From Plasmopara viticola (lineage: Eukaryota > Oomycota > Peronosporomycetes > Peronosporales > Peronosporaceae): a stretch of 64,000 bases of DNA. Below are positions 1 through 9,985 of this stretch, one piece after another. The stretch is taken from positions 124,001 to 188,000 of the forward strand of contig MBPM02000100.1 of assembly GCA_001695595.3 (NCBI GenBank), in the 5' to 3' direction. The position numbers and the translations under genes are program-made. The notes under the pieces were generated by a model. That model was not told where the DNA came from, made no database searches, and was given only the letters and a program-made list of their open reading frames with translations. The stretch's first letter is position 1, and each line of letters opens with the position of its first letter.

Positions 1-1816
1 AACACTTCCGTTTGCATCGATTCACCAGGAGCAGAACCAGCCTCCATGCTCGAGCGGATGGCACGAAATCCTGACCCCGAGGTCGTATTGTCGAACATCG
101 TTGCATGGCTGCTTTCTTTGATTTCCGTCTCCTCACGCGTCTCCGTTTCGACCGTCGTAGTCTTCTCGCCGGCCGTCGTCTCGATCTCCGTCGTGGTCTC
201 CACCTCGACCGTCCTTATCAACTCCCCATTCGTAGACGTCGAGTTGCGTACCGTCGTCTTGACCGTCTTTGTTACAATGCTGCCATCAGCCTCCTGCGAC
301 TGAAACACTTCCGTTTGCATCGATTCACCAGGAGCAGAACCAGCCTCCATGCTCGAGCGGATGGCACGAAATCCTGACCCCGAGGTCGTATTGTCGAACG
401 TCGTTGCATGGCTGCTTTCTTTGATTTCCGTCTCCTCACGCGTCTCCGTTTCGACCGTCGTAGTCTTCTCGCCGGCCGTCGTCTCGATCTCCGTCGTGGT
501 TTCCACCTCGACCGTCCTTATCAACTCCCCATTCGTAGACGTCGAGTTGCGTACCGTCGTCTTGACCGTCTTTGTAACAATGCTGCCATCAGCCTCCTGC
601 GACTGAAACACTTCCGTTTGCATCGATTCACCAGGAGCAGAACCAGCCTCCATGCTCGAGCGGATGGCACGAAATCCTGACCCCGAGGTCGTATTGTCGA
701 ACGTCGTTGCATGGCTGCTTTCTTTGATTTCCGTCTCCTCACGCGTCTCCGTTTCGACCGTCGTAGTCTTCTCGCCGGCCGTCGTCTCGGTCTCCGTCGT
801 GGTCTCCACCTCGACCGTCCTTATCAACTCCCCATTCGTAGACGTCGAGTTGCGTACCGTCGTCTTGACCGTCTTTGTTACAATGCTGCCATCAGCCTCC
901 TGCGACTGAAACACTTCCGTTTGCATCGATTCACCAGGAGCAGAACCAGCCTCCATGCTCGAGCGGATGGCACGAAATCCTGACCCGAGGTCGTATTGTC
1001 GAACGTCGTTGCATGGCTGCTTTCTTTGATTTCCGTCTCCTCACGCGTCTCCGTTTCGACCGTCGTAGTCTTCTCGCCGGCCGTCGTCTCGATCTCCGTC
1101 GTGGTTTCCACCTCGACCGTCCTTATCAACTCCCCATTCGTAGACGTCGAGTTGCGTACCGTCGTCTTGACCGTCTTTGTAACAATGCTGCCATCAGCCT
1201 CCTGCGACTGAAACACTTCCGTTTGCATCGATTCACCAGGAGCAGAACCAGCCTCCATGCTCGAGCGGATGGCACGAAATCCTGACCCCGAGGTCGTATT
1301 GTCGAACGTCGTTGCATGGCTGCTTTCTTTGATTTCCGTCTCCTCACGCGTCTCCGTTTCGACCGTCGTAGTCTTCTCGCCGGCCGTCGTCTCGATCTCC
1401 GTCGTGGTTTCCACCTCGACCGTCCTTATCAACTCCCCATTCGTAGACGTCGAGTTGCGTACCGTCGTCTTGACCGTCTTTGTAACAATGCTGCCATCAG
1501 CCTCCTGCGACTGAAACACTTCCGTTTGCATCGATTCACCAGGAGCAGAACCAGCCTCCATGCTCGAGCGGATGGCACGAAATCCTGACCCGAGGTCGTA
1601 TTGTCGAACGTCGTTGCATGGCTGCTTTCTTTGATTTCCGTCTCCTCACGCGTCTCCGTTTCGACCGTCGTAGTCTTCTCGCCGGCCGTCGTCTCGGTCT
1701 CCGTCGTGGTCTCCACCTCGACCGTCCTTATCAACTCCCCATTCGTAGACGTCGAGTTGCGTACCGTCGTCTTAACCGTCTTTGTTACAATGCTGCCATC
1801 AGCCTCCTGCGACTGA
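1..1816 (-). repeat. Coding tandem repeat, six units of 302-303 bp
   Basis: Units begin at about 1, 304, 607, 910, 1212 and 1515, each opening with aacacttccgtttgcatcga. They differ at only a few diagnostic sites: gatctcc or ggtctcc, gtttcc or gtctcc, tttgtaaca or tttgttaca, aacatcg or aacgtcg, and gaccccgag or gacccgag. The combinations are shuffled between units, which indicates unequal exchange or gene conversion. The array continues past the left edge. Confidence 0.95.
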
Positions 1817-2334
1817 AACACTTCCGTTTGCACCGACTCGACGGGGTTTGCGAGCGCTTTAACGCTAAGCGCATCGGCATTTGACCCGTTTGTGGTGTCT
1901 TCATGCTGAATAATGCTCGTGTCTTCGCTTTTCGATGACGTTTCGGCTGTAATTGACGTTGTTGCTTTGCTGTCTTTAATTTCCTTTTTCGCTGCCGTCT
2001 CCATTTCAGTCATTGGTAAAAACTTATCACTAGCCGATGGTTTCGAACGTCGGGTCATCTTGACCGTCTTGATATCGTTTCCATCGCTAAGTGTCTTGTT
2101 GGGGTCGTTTGGCTCTGTCTCGGGCTCGAGGAATGCCTTACTGCTCTTGCTGTTGCTCTTCTGCCCTCCCACGGCTTTAATCTCCGTAACAAGCGCTTCC
2201 TTTTCCATTTTCGCCGTGTTCGTAGTCCCGTCGCCCTCCACTTTTTTTATCTGCGTCTCCTTGGCCGCCATTTTCAGGTCACTGGCCGCTGCTGGTTTCT
2301 GCTTTTCCATTTCAGTTGACTCAGCTCCTCCCAT
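1..2334 (-). CDS. Thr/Glu-rich tandem-repeat protein, 3' part off the left edge
   Basis: I do not recognise the family. Reading leftward from ATG at 2334 (MGGAESTEMEKQ...), about 170 residues of Lys/Glu/Thr/Ser-rich unique sequence lead into six near-identical 101-residue units rich in T, E and V (cores such as VETTTEIETTAGEKTTTVET and ETREETEIKESSHATTFDN). The unique part contains a diverged copy of the unit (SDGNDIKTVKMTRRS, then EIKDSKATTSIT, compared with ADGSIVTKTVKTTVRNS and EIKESSHATTF in the repeats). No signal peptide, membrane segment or cysteine is visible, so it looks like a soluble, low-complexity, possibly coiled or extended protein. Two units lack one C in a CCCC run (near 983-985 and 1589-1591). 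Each deletion shifts the frame, so as written the protein stops at 1429; with both restored the frame is open to base 1. No intron is needed. A second in-frame ATG (MEKQKPAAAS) has a better Kozak context (purine at -3). Function unknown. Confidence 0.7.
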
Positions 2335-4037
2335 AAGTTTACTTTAACCACACCACTAAACTTTTAACACTTAATACACTTAACACGCTGCGTTTGCGCT
2401 GTGGATCGGCTTGTTTTCACGCACTCAACTTATAGGGCGCAAAAGCGAATATGGCGTGGTTGAAGATAGAAGATCGGCTTGAATCAGGAAAAAATGGTTT
2501 TTGCCAATCAGCATCGAGAATAATTATAGACGGGCCAACGTGACGATATTTGGTAGGTGACTATGCACTGTTGGTCCATTCGTTCGTGAGCTTTATGTCG
2601 AGAGATCTGAACCACCCAAAATTGAGGCAGCACCATGTGCCAAACGGTTTTGATGTAAATACTAAGAAAGCAGAATAATGCCGCCATTACATTTTGTAAT
2701 CTCTATGACTATCCTTAGGCCATCAATAAGCACAGGTCATTACATGCAAATAGTGTTGATTGATGCCGTCCCTTTCACTTTCTCTTTAGGTCATGCCAGT
2801 GTCGAATGTCCCGTTTGATAGACGCAGCTGAGTATGGAAAAAAGAGGCCAATGTCAGAATTTGAGTCGGATCGACGCGCATGTTGAAAAAGTCACATGCC
2901 TCCTATTATCAATTGAACAATTATCAATTTGTGATTTTTTTCAATACTTGTTTGCCAAAATACCGGTACGATGGCAACATATTTCACAATGCAACAAAAC
3001 TTTGCACAGCTGAAATGTCAGTGTTTTGTAGACTTAGTTTACGATGTAACCAGAACACTATAAGCTTGTTTACATAAGTGACTCGCATATGCGCTGATTT
3101 GACCTTCGAGCTAAGAGTTAGTCGCACGTGCGCGCGTTGTGGCCGAAGAGGCGGCAGGGTTGACAAAAGGAAAGATATTGCCTCATATTTTTTTGGTTCT
3201 TTTTTGTCGACGGTGGTGAGAGGAGCTTATTGGAGTCGACAATCTCGTCGTAAGGCAGCTAATTTTTGGTAAGATTGCAAACTTTATTTGCTATAATTAT
3301 AATGTAAGCACCGACGAGAAGAGAAACTTTTGCAAATTCTCACTATTTCGTTTTGTTTGTTTATACGTAGCGTTGCAATCTGCGGAGCGAGACCACACGC
3401 AGCAAGATAAAGCGAGAGACTGCTTCATAACACTCGCACGGGCATCGTGCAGGTTAAGCGAGGTCTGAATAGAGGAAGGCAAACACGTTTCATAGGAGTA
3501 CCAGGATTTTTAATTACCATTAAGCTACTTCAAAATTACATGTATCCTTTGGATTCTTAAAAAATTGAAGTATTCAGTAAATCAGCAAACTGGTCTTTTT
3601 TTGGACACGGGTACAAAAAAATCCAGCCCGTGAGGCTGAGCCGTGACAATAAGCGCTAAAGTTTTGGGCCGTGTTGCAGCCAAGAGGTCCTCCTCATAAA
3701 TGAGAAAAGCGGTGAGCGCGAATGTATCGACGTACTGATCAAAGGTCAATTTGCTAGACATTTGAAGAGGAGACAGTGGTAAATTACGAGTATATAGGCG
3801 CAAGTTCATTTATTTAGATAGACAGAGGAGCGTAGTTTTCAACAACAGGGAGCAACGACTCAGTTCAGTCGAGAACATTCTGCCACAACCATCGGAATGC
3901 AAGAAAGACGATACAAAACGTACCAATGTCAAGATGAGACATGAACAGACGCTACGGCATTACGCTATTTCAGGTCTGTAGAAAGTAAGTTTCTGATGTT
4001 TGAACGGAAAATGAAAGTGTAACTCATCGATCGCTCT
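2335..4037. other. Intergenic, no gene recognised
   Basis: About 1.7 kb without a convincing coding region. The first 130 bases next to 2334 should hold the promoter of the repeat-protein gene; they are AT-rich, but I see no clear oomycete initiator. A 75-codon minus-strand frame at 3582-3809 (MNLRLYTRNLPLSPLQMSSK...) is the least random-looking open frame, but nothing identifies it. Confidence 0.5.
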
Positions 4038-4293
4038 TGTATTGTATTGTATTACGTTATCGCGTTGCCAAGTTATGCACGTGCTAGGCTCTATGGCTAG
4101 TCCACGGCATAGAGTGGTGTCCGCATACGTCGGGTCTCGTTCGGCGGGCAGTGCAGCCAGCACCGAGGTCGTGAGGGTCTTCCATTATTTTGTGTAGTTC
4201 TGACTTGGTAAGAGCCCAGGTGGCGCCCTAGTGCTGGAGACCGTCGCGTCGAGGGTGAGACTCGTTAGAGACCTGCAGATGCCCGAGAGCACC
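4038..4293 (-). mobile_element. 5'-truncated short LINE derivative, copy 1
   Basis: This minus-strand copy matches the 28987-29310 and 40950-41271 elements but lacks about their first 60 bases: homology stops at gcccgagagcacc near 4293. Its 3' end is the same pentanucleotide tail (attgtattgtatt on the plus strand). Loss of the 5' end with retention of the 3' tail is the usual result of target-primed reverse transcription. No clear target-site duplication was found. It faces the LINE at 4484-5632 head to head. Confidence 0.8.
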
Positions 4294-4471
4294 ACGCGTA
4301 TAAGCATCCAATAATTTTCGCCTATACAGACCTTACGACGAGATTTGTTAGATTTTTTAAGATGAATCGACAGATTAGCAAAAGGCATTCTGGTTTACGT
4401 GGTGACTCACTTCATGCATGGTGAGCTTCAATCTCTTGCACTGAAACTTGAGTAGTCGTTTTTGACAACAC

Positions 4472-5644
4472 TTTGGATACTTTTTTTCGGAAAAGGTTGG
4501 GGTGACGCCCTCCTTCCAAGCGCGGGGGCTTAATGCTCACGCGCTTCGGGCAGGTGCTCTCGGGCATCTGCAGGTCTCTAACGAGTCTCACCCTCGACGC
4601 GACGGTCTCCAGCACCAGGCCAAACCCCTTCCACGCCCTTAACCCGCCCTTAACCGCGCCAACCGCATCCGGATTGGCTCCTTTAATGTGAATTCTCTAG
4701 GTTCGAAGCGCAAGAAGCACGAAACACTCCCCGAAGATCTCCGGCGCTACCGCGTCGATATCCTTGGCTTCCGCGAAACCAAGATCTACGATAGAGGTGA
4801 GCACCGCATTGATGACTTCCTTCTAACCCTGAAAAAAAAAATCGAAGCCAAGACCGAAGTCACCGAAATCCGCCGCCACTGCAACCCGTCGGGCGCCACT
4901 CGACACGCCCGATCCCGAGAAGAAACCTGGCACCACACTAAGAAGCTCGGAACACTCCTCAACGATATTAAAGATCTATCCCGACGCAAGTCCCTGGCCA
5001 CCCTCGCGCTCCACCGCCTCTGGTCCGTCTGGCCCCGCCCCACGTTCATCTCACCCAAGACACGCATTCGATTGTACAACACCTACGTTTCACCGATTCT
5101 GCTGTACAACTGGGCTCTTACCAAGTCAGAGCTCCACGGCCTCGAGAGTTTCCATCGCCGCCAGCTTCGCTACGCTCTTGGCTATCGCTGACCGATTTCG
5201 AATGCAAGACTCTACGACCTCTGTGATGAGCGGCCGCTGAGACTACGACTGACACAAGCTCGCTGGCGCCTGTTTGGCCATGTACTTCGCCGCAATCCCG
5301 ACATTCCAGCTGACCTCCAGATGCGTGCCTACTTCTTCTCCACCGCAGCAAAATGGCGCGGACGTCCCCGCACCACGCTCCCCTCGACACTCGACCACAA
5401 TCTTGTTTCCCGTGGCTCCGGCTTTCGACTCCGGACAGCACAAGACCTCGAAGTGGTACGTACCCTTGCACAAGACCGAAAGAAATGGAAGACCCATTTG
5501 ACCTCGGTGCTGGATGCACTGCCCGCCGAACGAGACTCGACGTATGCGGACACCACTCTATGCCGTGGACTAGCCAGACTGAGCCTAGCACGTGCATACC
5601 TTGGCAACGCGATAACGTAATACATTACATTATTTGGATACTTT
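4472..5644 (+). mobile_element. Internally deleted non-LTR retrotransposon (LINE) with 12-bp TSD
   Basis: The body (about 4484-5632) is flanked by the direct repeat TTTGGATACTTT at 4472-4483 and 5633-5644, a clean target-site duplication. It starts with ttttcggaaaaggttgggg and ends with ataacgtaatacattacatta, the variable short tail of this family. A 5' leader of about 130 bases is shared with the three short derivatives in this window. The coding part keeps only the N-terminal start of an endonuclease domain and the C-terminal end of the polymerase protein, so the element cannot move by itself and must have been copied by an intact relative. Confidence 0.88.
4643..5620 (+). pseudogene. LINE ORF2 remnant: endonuclease start fused to RT C-terminus
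   Basis: The frame opens at 4643 without an ATG. The first 60 or so residues (RIRIGSFNVNSLGSKRK, then YRVDILGFRETKI) are the beginning of an endonuclease/exonuclease/phosphatase domain, with the usual FNVNSLGSK and LGFRETK motifs. Almost the whole endonuclease and the catalytic reverse transcriptase are missing. The frame continues directly into typical LINE C-terminal sequence: TRIRLYNTYVSPILLYN, then WALTKSELHGLESFHRRQLR, ARWRLFGHVLRRNPDIPA and a WRGRPRTTLP tail. One in-frame TGA at 5189-5191 (after LRYALGYR) breaks the frame; downstream it stays open to the 3' end at 5620. The junction is near LLTLKKKIEAKTEVTEI. The FxxR and YADD polymerase motifs are absent. Assignment to LINE ORF2 is firm; the clade is not resolved. 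Confidence 0.85.
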
Positions 5645-6600
5645 GCGACAATGTCACTTTTGATTTCAAGGTCGAATTAATATCATAGAATAAATGAAGC
5701 ACGTTATCGAGCCGTTCGAACAGTCCAAATGTTAATGCGGTCCGGTAAAAGGGGCTACCGCGTTATTGATAATACTGACTGAGCTGGAAGGCAGAAAAAT
5801 TGTTATTGCATCACGCTGCGAGATGGCCTATGCCCTGGCAAATAAGCGTCGCCGCTGAGCCATGATCGCGGCTACGTTTGTATGCCGACCATAATTGCCA
5901 AAGCAGCCTTTACAATAGTCCAAAAATTAGCAGCGAAATATTTGCAAACGACAATTTGTCTACTTGTGGCGATAGCACTTTCCCACATTTACCTCATTCT
6001 CCTAACACGACGCATCGTGATCAGCATTGTCATCAGGATAGTGCATACGACCACGCGCACGAAAAGTTGACATTGAAGCAAGCAAGAAGTTAAAATAGCG
6101 ATTGATACAGAGACCATGAGTGGTACGACAAACACAAAGACAGTAAATAAAGTTGAGGTCCACTCTGTGCAAATTTCGACAGAAATTATTGACACGGGGA
6201 CGTTACTTCATTTTTCGTTAACAAGACGGGGAACACAAGAAAAACCTAATGAAGCCAAAGAAAGTGTAGTCACTTTCTATTATTGAGATAATTAAGACGT
6301 CACGGCGCAACGCAGGATTAAGACCTCGAGATTCCTTTTTTTTAAAGATCACACATAATATCGAGACGGGAGATGACTTAGAGATGACAGCTTGTACTGT
6401 AAAAACATCAAACTCATGTCCATTTTTGGCTTCGACAAAAGCAAACGGGCTGTTTTGTATTTGCCAGCTGGAGCACAAGTGACAATCACTCTGCTCCCCT
6501 CAAGTCTATCCCAAGAGACCCAGAATCCAGCACCGGACCCGAAAAAACAGTGCATGCCCCAACTCTACACCTCGTCAACCCGTTGACCTCTATCTCTCTC
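5645..6600. other. Intergenic, no gene recognised
   Basis: Short overlapping open frames on both strands (for example a hydrophobic 62-codon frame at 5882-6070) show no family signal. I see nothing that can be called. Confidence 0.4.
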
Positions 6601-9125
6601 GCTGACTGGCTCGGTGCCTTTTGAGAATCCAGTTGCGACGCGTCACCCAGCCGCCTCTTTGGTTGCTGCGACCGGCTCCTCCGAGAACATTGATTGGGAA
6701 AACAACTCGACCCGACAAGATGGCCTGTCCCGACGTTCAGCACGGAATGACAATTCGCTTGACGAAGCCTGGGACGCTACGTGCCACCCAAGACCGTCTA
6801 TAAAGCGATCATCGACGCCGAAGCCAAGGGCGAATCTGCCAATACTATTCACACGACCGCGCTTTGTGAAGTCTAACGCGCACGAGTCAACGCATCGAGT
6901 AAGCTTCAGCTCTTCTTCCCCGCCAGCTCGCTTGCTGCGACGTACGGCCTCAATGAAATCTAAACACCATCGCCAAAGAGCGCCAGATCGCGACCTGGGA
7001 CTCCTTCTGCAATTCTGTTTGTGGCTTTGTACACATGCGCGGCCGTGGCCTCACGTGTACGAATTGCGATGCTGTTGTTAAATGTGGTAAACCGTTGCTC
7101 CGCATTACAAAATGCGACTTTATCATTAAGCCGTTTAACGCGTTTGATCGGCTCTACTCCGTCGACCTGACAAATGTCCCGTTTGGTCTTGACGACACGG
7201 TCTTTTTGTCGCGCCGTGGTCTTCAAGCGACCATTGGACCGACCCACCAAGTTGGCCAGTTAATGTCGCGAAACCGCAGCGCCCGATTCAACTTCTCGTC
7301 CGTGTTCTCGAAGCTCTTGGACGACAACGAGGGTCCGCTTCGTGAGGTCACTTTTTTCTGGTTTTGACACGCCCAATTACGTCAAGTATAAACAGCGTTC
7401 TCTATATCGTGTGATACGATCATCAATTGCAGAGTAGCGTCGTGAGGTGGATGCTCAGCACGAACGGTCCAGAAAAGAAAAACCTGCCAAGGCTGAATCT
7501 GCCAATACCACGGGGTCGCTAAAGAAAGACAACCTCCAACATCGACCAGCAATTCAAAAGCTATCCTTGGAGATATCCACCAACGGTGCCGCCGAAACGG
7601 AGCATCTTGAAGTAGTTCGTCCGGCAGACACCGCCCCTTTCGTGGATTAGGTTGGCGCCACCTAGCGCAGCCTAAAAAAAACTCATCAAAGGCAGAAGAC
7701 TCAATTCTTTTTCACTACGGAGAAAATTGCTGACAAACGAAAACGTTGCTTGGGCACTGGTTGGCAAAATGCAAGTGAATATATTTATAAGGTTCTTAGT
7801 TCGCAACTACATGCTACCTCTAAGCCAATCATTTATCAAAGCCAAACAGAGAAGCTTACGATCCGGGCGCAATCATCTTCCCATCCCAAAACCGATCTTA
7901 TGCCCATCGTGAATCTGCTCGTTCAAGCAGTCATCAACTGATTGTAGATACCGATTCTTTCCGGTATGAATTCGCTGGTCGAGGCGTTTCTTCGCCGGCA
8001 TCTTCGACAACAAAACGCATGTTAATTGGCATCCCGGTCACGTCGATTGGCTGTAAGCTCACAATTGGCTTCCCTGACGACGATGACGAGAGCACAACGT
8101 TTGACGTCGATATCGATGTCTACGTTGACGAGCAGGCAATAGCCTTTCAGCTCTGGTGCCATCTCAAGTAGACGGTGCGCTCATCGCGACGCACTCCCAT
8201 TGTGCTTCCCCTCGGGATTTTCTCCCCCTACCAAGCTACAAGAACCTCGCCAAAGTCGCTCGAGCCAACTTCGACCGACTTCTCCAACACGAAAGCCGAC
8301 TCGCTTCAATCTCATCGCATCCTCTAGCCATTGCTCATGCCCTCGTCGACCCAGATACTGTATGTAAGGCTGTCCTCGACCATGCAAGGAATAGGTCTAT
8401 CCACGTGTAAGCTTTGGCAAATTTGCTGACCTCATTGGTAGGTACAGCTGCTGCAGAAGGGTCTCAGTCAACAGGATCTCTTGCGGAAAGTCGACACGTC
8501 GAAGATTCATGCGATGCTTACGGCCATTGCTTGGCCACGAAAGAAGTTGCGCACAAGTCGCAATTATTTATCATGACCTTGCTAAGGTGTCAGTGCTAAT
8601 TGCAGCAAATCCAAGTCGGCTCCGCTATTCCGAATCCCTCTTGTGGTCTGACGACACCATACAATCTTTGGCGCCAGCGAGCTTCGTGAGCGTCTCATGA
8701 CTACGCTCCTACCTGAAATCAGCTTGACATTCTCCTTAGTCGTTGACTTTGGTGGACAATATCAATACCGCTAGTGATAATAACGACGACGAGACCACTG
8801 ACGGCCCTCATGGCAAAGACACGACCAAATAGACGACGACGATTTGACGATTGGATGTGATGCCCAACGGCGAAGCCCTTGACTCTTCGTCTCTCGGAGT
8901 AGCCTTGGGCCCCCGAGGCCTTTCCATCAACATTAATGGACTGAACAAGTCCACCCACGATCTCATCTTCACATTAGCCACATGAGTCGAGCCATCACTT
9001 TGCTCAAGGTTCGGCGTCCGCCAAAATAGACGGCTCTCGCCAGATCTCTTCATACAATTCATCGAATCAATGCTTAACTTTTTGCGCGCAAGGACAGACT
9101 ACCTCGGCATCAAAATCTCTTAACG
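6600..9125 (+). pseudogene. Decayed LINE-like element, gag-like part and start of endonuclease ORF
   Basis: Coding-like plus-strand pieces in shifting frames suggest a degenerate non-LTR element. At 7035-7364 the frame reads TKCDFIIKPFNAFDRLYSVD, then LTNVPFGLDDTVFL, THQVGQLMSRNRS and LLDDNEGPLREVTF, which resembles the gag-like first protein I associate with oomycete LINEs. AKGESANT near 6828 and AKAESANT near 7490 are similar short motifs. At 8156-8410 an open stretch (VDGALIATHSHCASPRDFL, ... ISSHPLAIAHALVDPDTV) follows. Near 8890-9115 the frame reads LGPRGLSININGLNKSTHDL, the usual opening of a LINE endonuclease, and stops a few codons later. Stops and frameshifts occur throughout. The family link rests on memory of similar proteins and is moderate. 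Confidence 0.45.
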
Positions 9126-9144
9126 CGAAGGCCCATCATTTTCT

Positions 9145-9985
9145 AGACGTATAATCACTCTTTTGATGCGCTGATGTGTTATACGGTCACATATATGTCA
9201 TTTTTAACATTCTAGACGAGCACAGGCGCAACCAAGCCAAATTTAAGCGGATAACGATTTTTTGAAAGCGCTGAGAGGCTGTATGACCATAGACACTTTT
9301 ATCATTCTAGACGTGTGCAGACGTAATAGAGCCACAACAAAGCGTATAAATACTTCTTTTGAAGCGCTGAGATGATGTGCGGCCACAAGTACGTCCCTTT
9401 TATCTGGCTAGATACGCAAAGACGCACAGATTCGCAACTAAGCGTATATCCTCTCTTTGAAGCGCTATATGCTGTATGACCCAGATATGTCCTTTCAATC
9501 TATGTAAACATGCACGGACGCAATAGGGTCGCAACTAAGCGTATAATTACCCTTTTGAGGGGCTGAGGTGACGTACGGTCACGTATTTGTTTTTCTTATC
9601 ATTCTAGTTGTGCACAGGCGAAAAATAATTACAACTAAGCATACATTTGCTGTCTAAAGCGCTGAGACGCTGTATGACCGAAGATACGTCATTTCTATTA
9701 TTCTAGACGTGCGCAGATGATATAGAGCCACAGAAACGCATATAACACACTTTCAAAGCACTGATATGCTGTATGACCACAAAAACGTTCTTTTTATCAT
9801 TCTAGACGTGCACAGACGCGATAGAGTCACAACCAAGCGTAGTACAACTCTTTTGAAGCGCTGAGATGATGTGCGGTCACAAACACGTCATTAGATCTAT
9901 CTAGACATGCAAAGACGTAATAGAGCCACAACTCAGCGTATTTTCACTCTTTTAAAGCGCTAATGTGCTGTACTGTCACAGATAT
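9145..9985 (+). repeat. Satellite island A, about 8-9 monomers of ~99 bp
   Basis: Diverged monomers in plus orientation. The anchor ctaga(c/t)(g/a) recurs near 9212, 9307, 9408, 9501, 9604, 9703, 9802 and 9901, spacing 93-103. Each carries the family core gcgctgag.tg.tgta.g.cc, then an acgtcctttctatcatt-like stretch, then gtgcacagacgcaatagag. Monomers are of the old, monomeric type, without the three-monomer order seen at 49-64 kb. The island lies inside decayed retroelement sequence. Confidence 0.93.

Noticed and set aside
46..2347. Plus-strand and other-frame open frames of 70-144 codons over the 303-bp repeats
   Set aside because: They repeat with the array, follow from the low-stop content of the minus-strand code, and have no family signal; the minus frame has the biased Thr/Glu composition of a real coding repeat and a unique N-terminus.
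3582..3809. Small minus-strand protein gene of 75 codons
   Set aside because: It looks mildly protein-like, but there is no motif, no conserved neighbour and no clear promoter; kept only as a note in the intergenic entry.
6614..7081. A 155-codon plus-strand gene
   Set aside because: The frame has Ser/Pro/Arg-rich random composition and the neighbouring frame reads better as decayed retroelement sequence.
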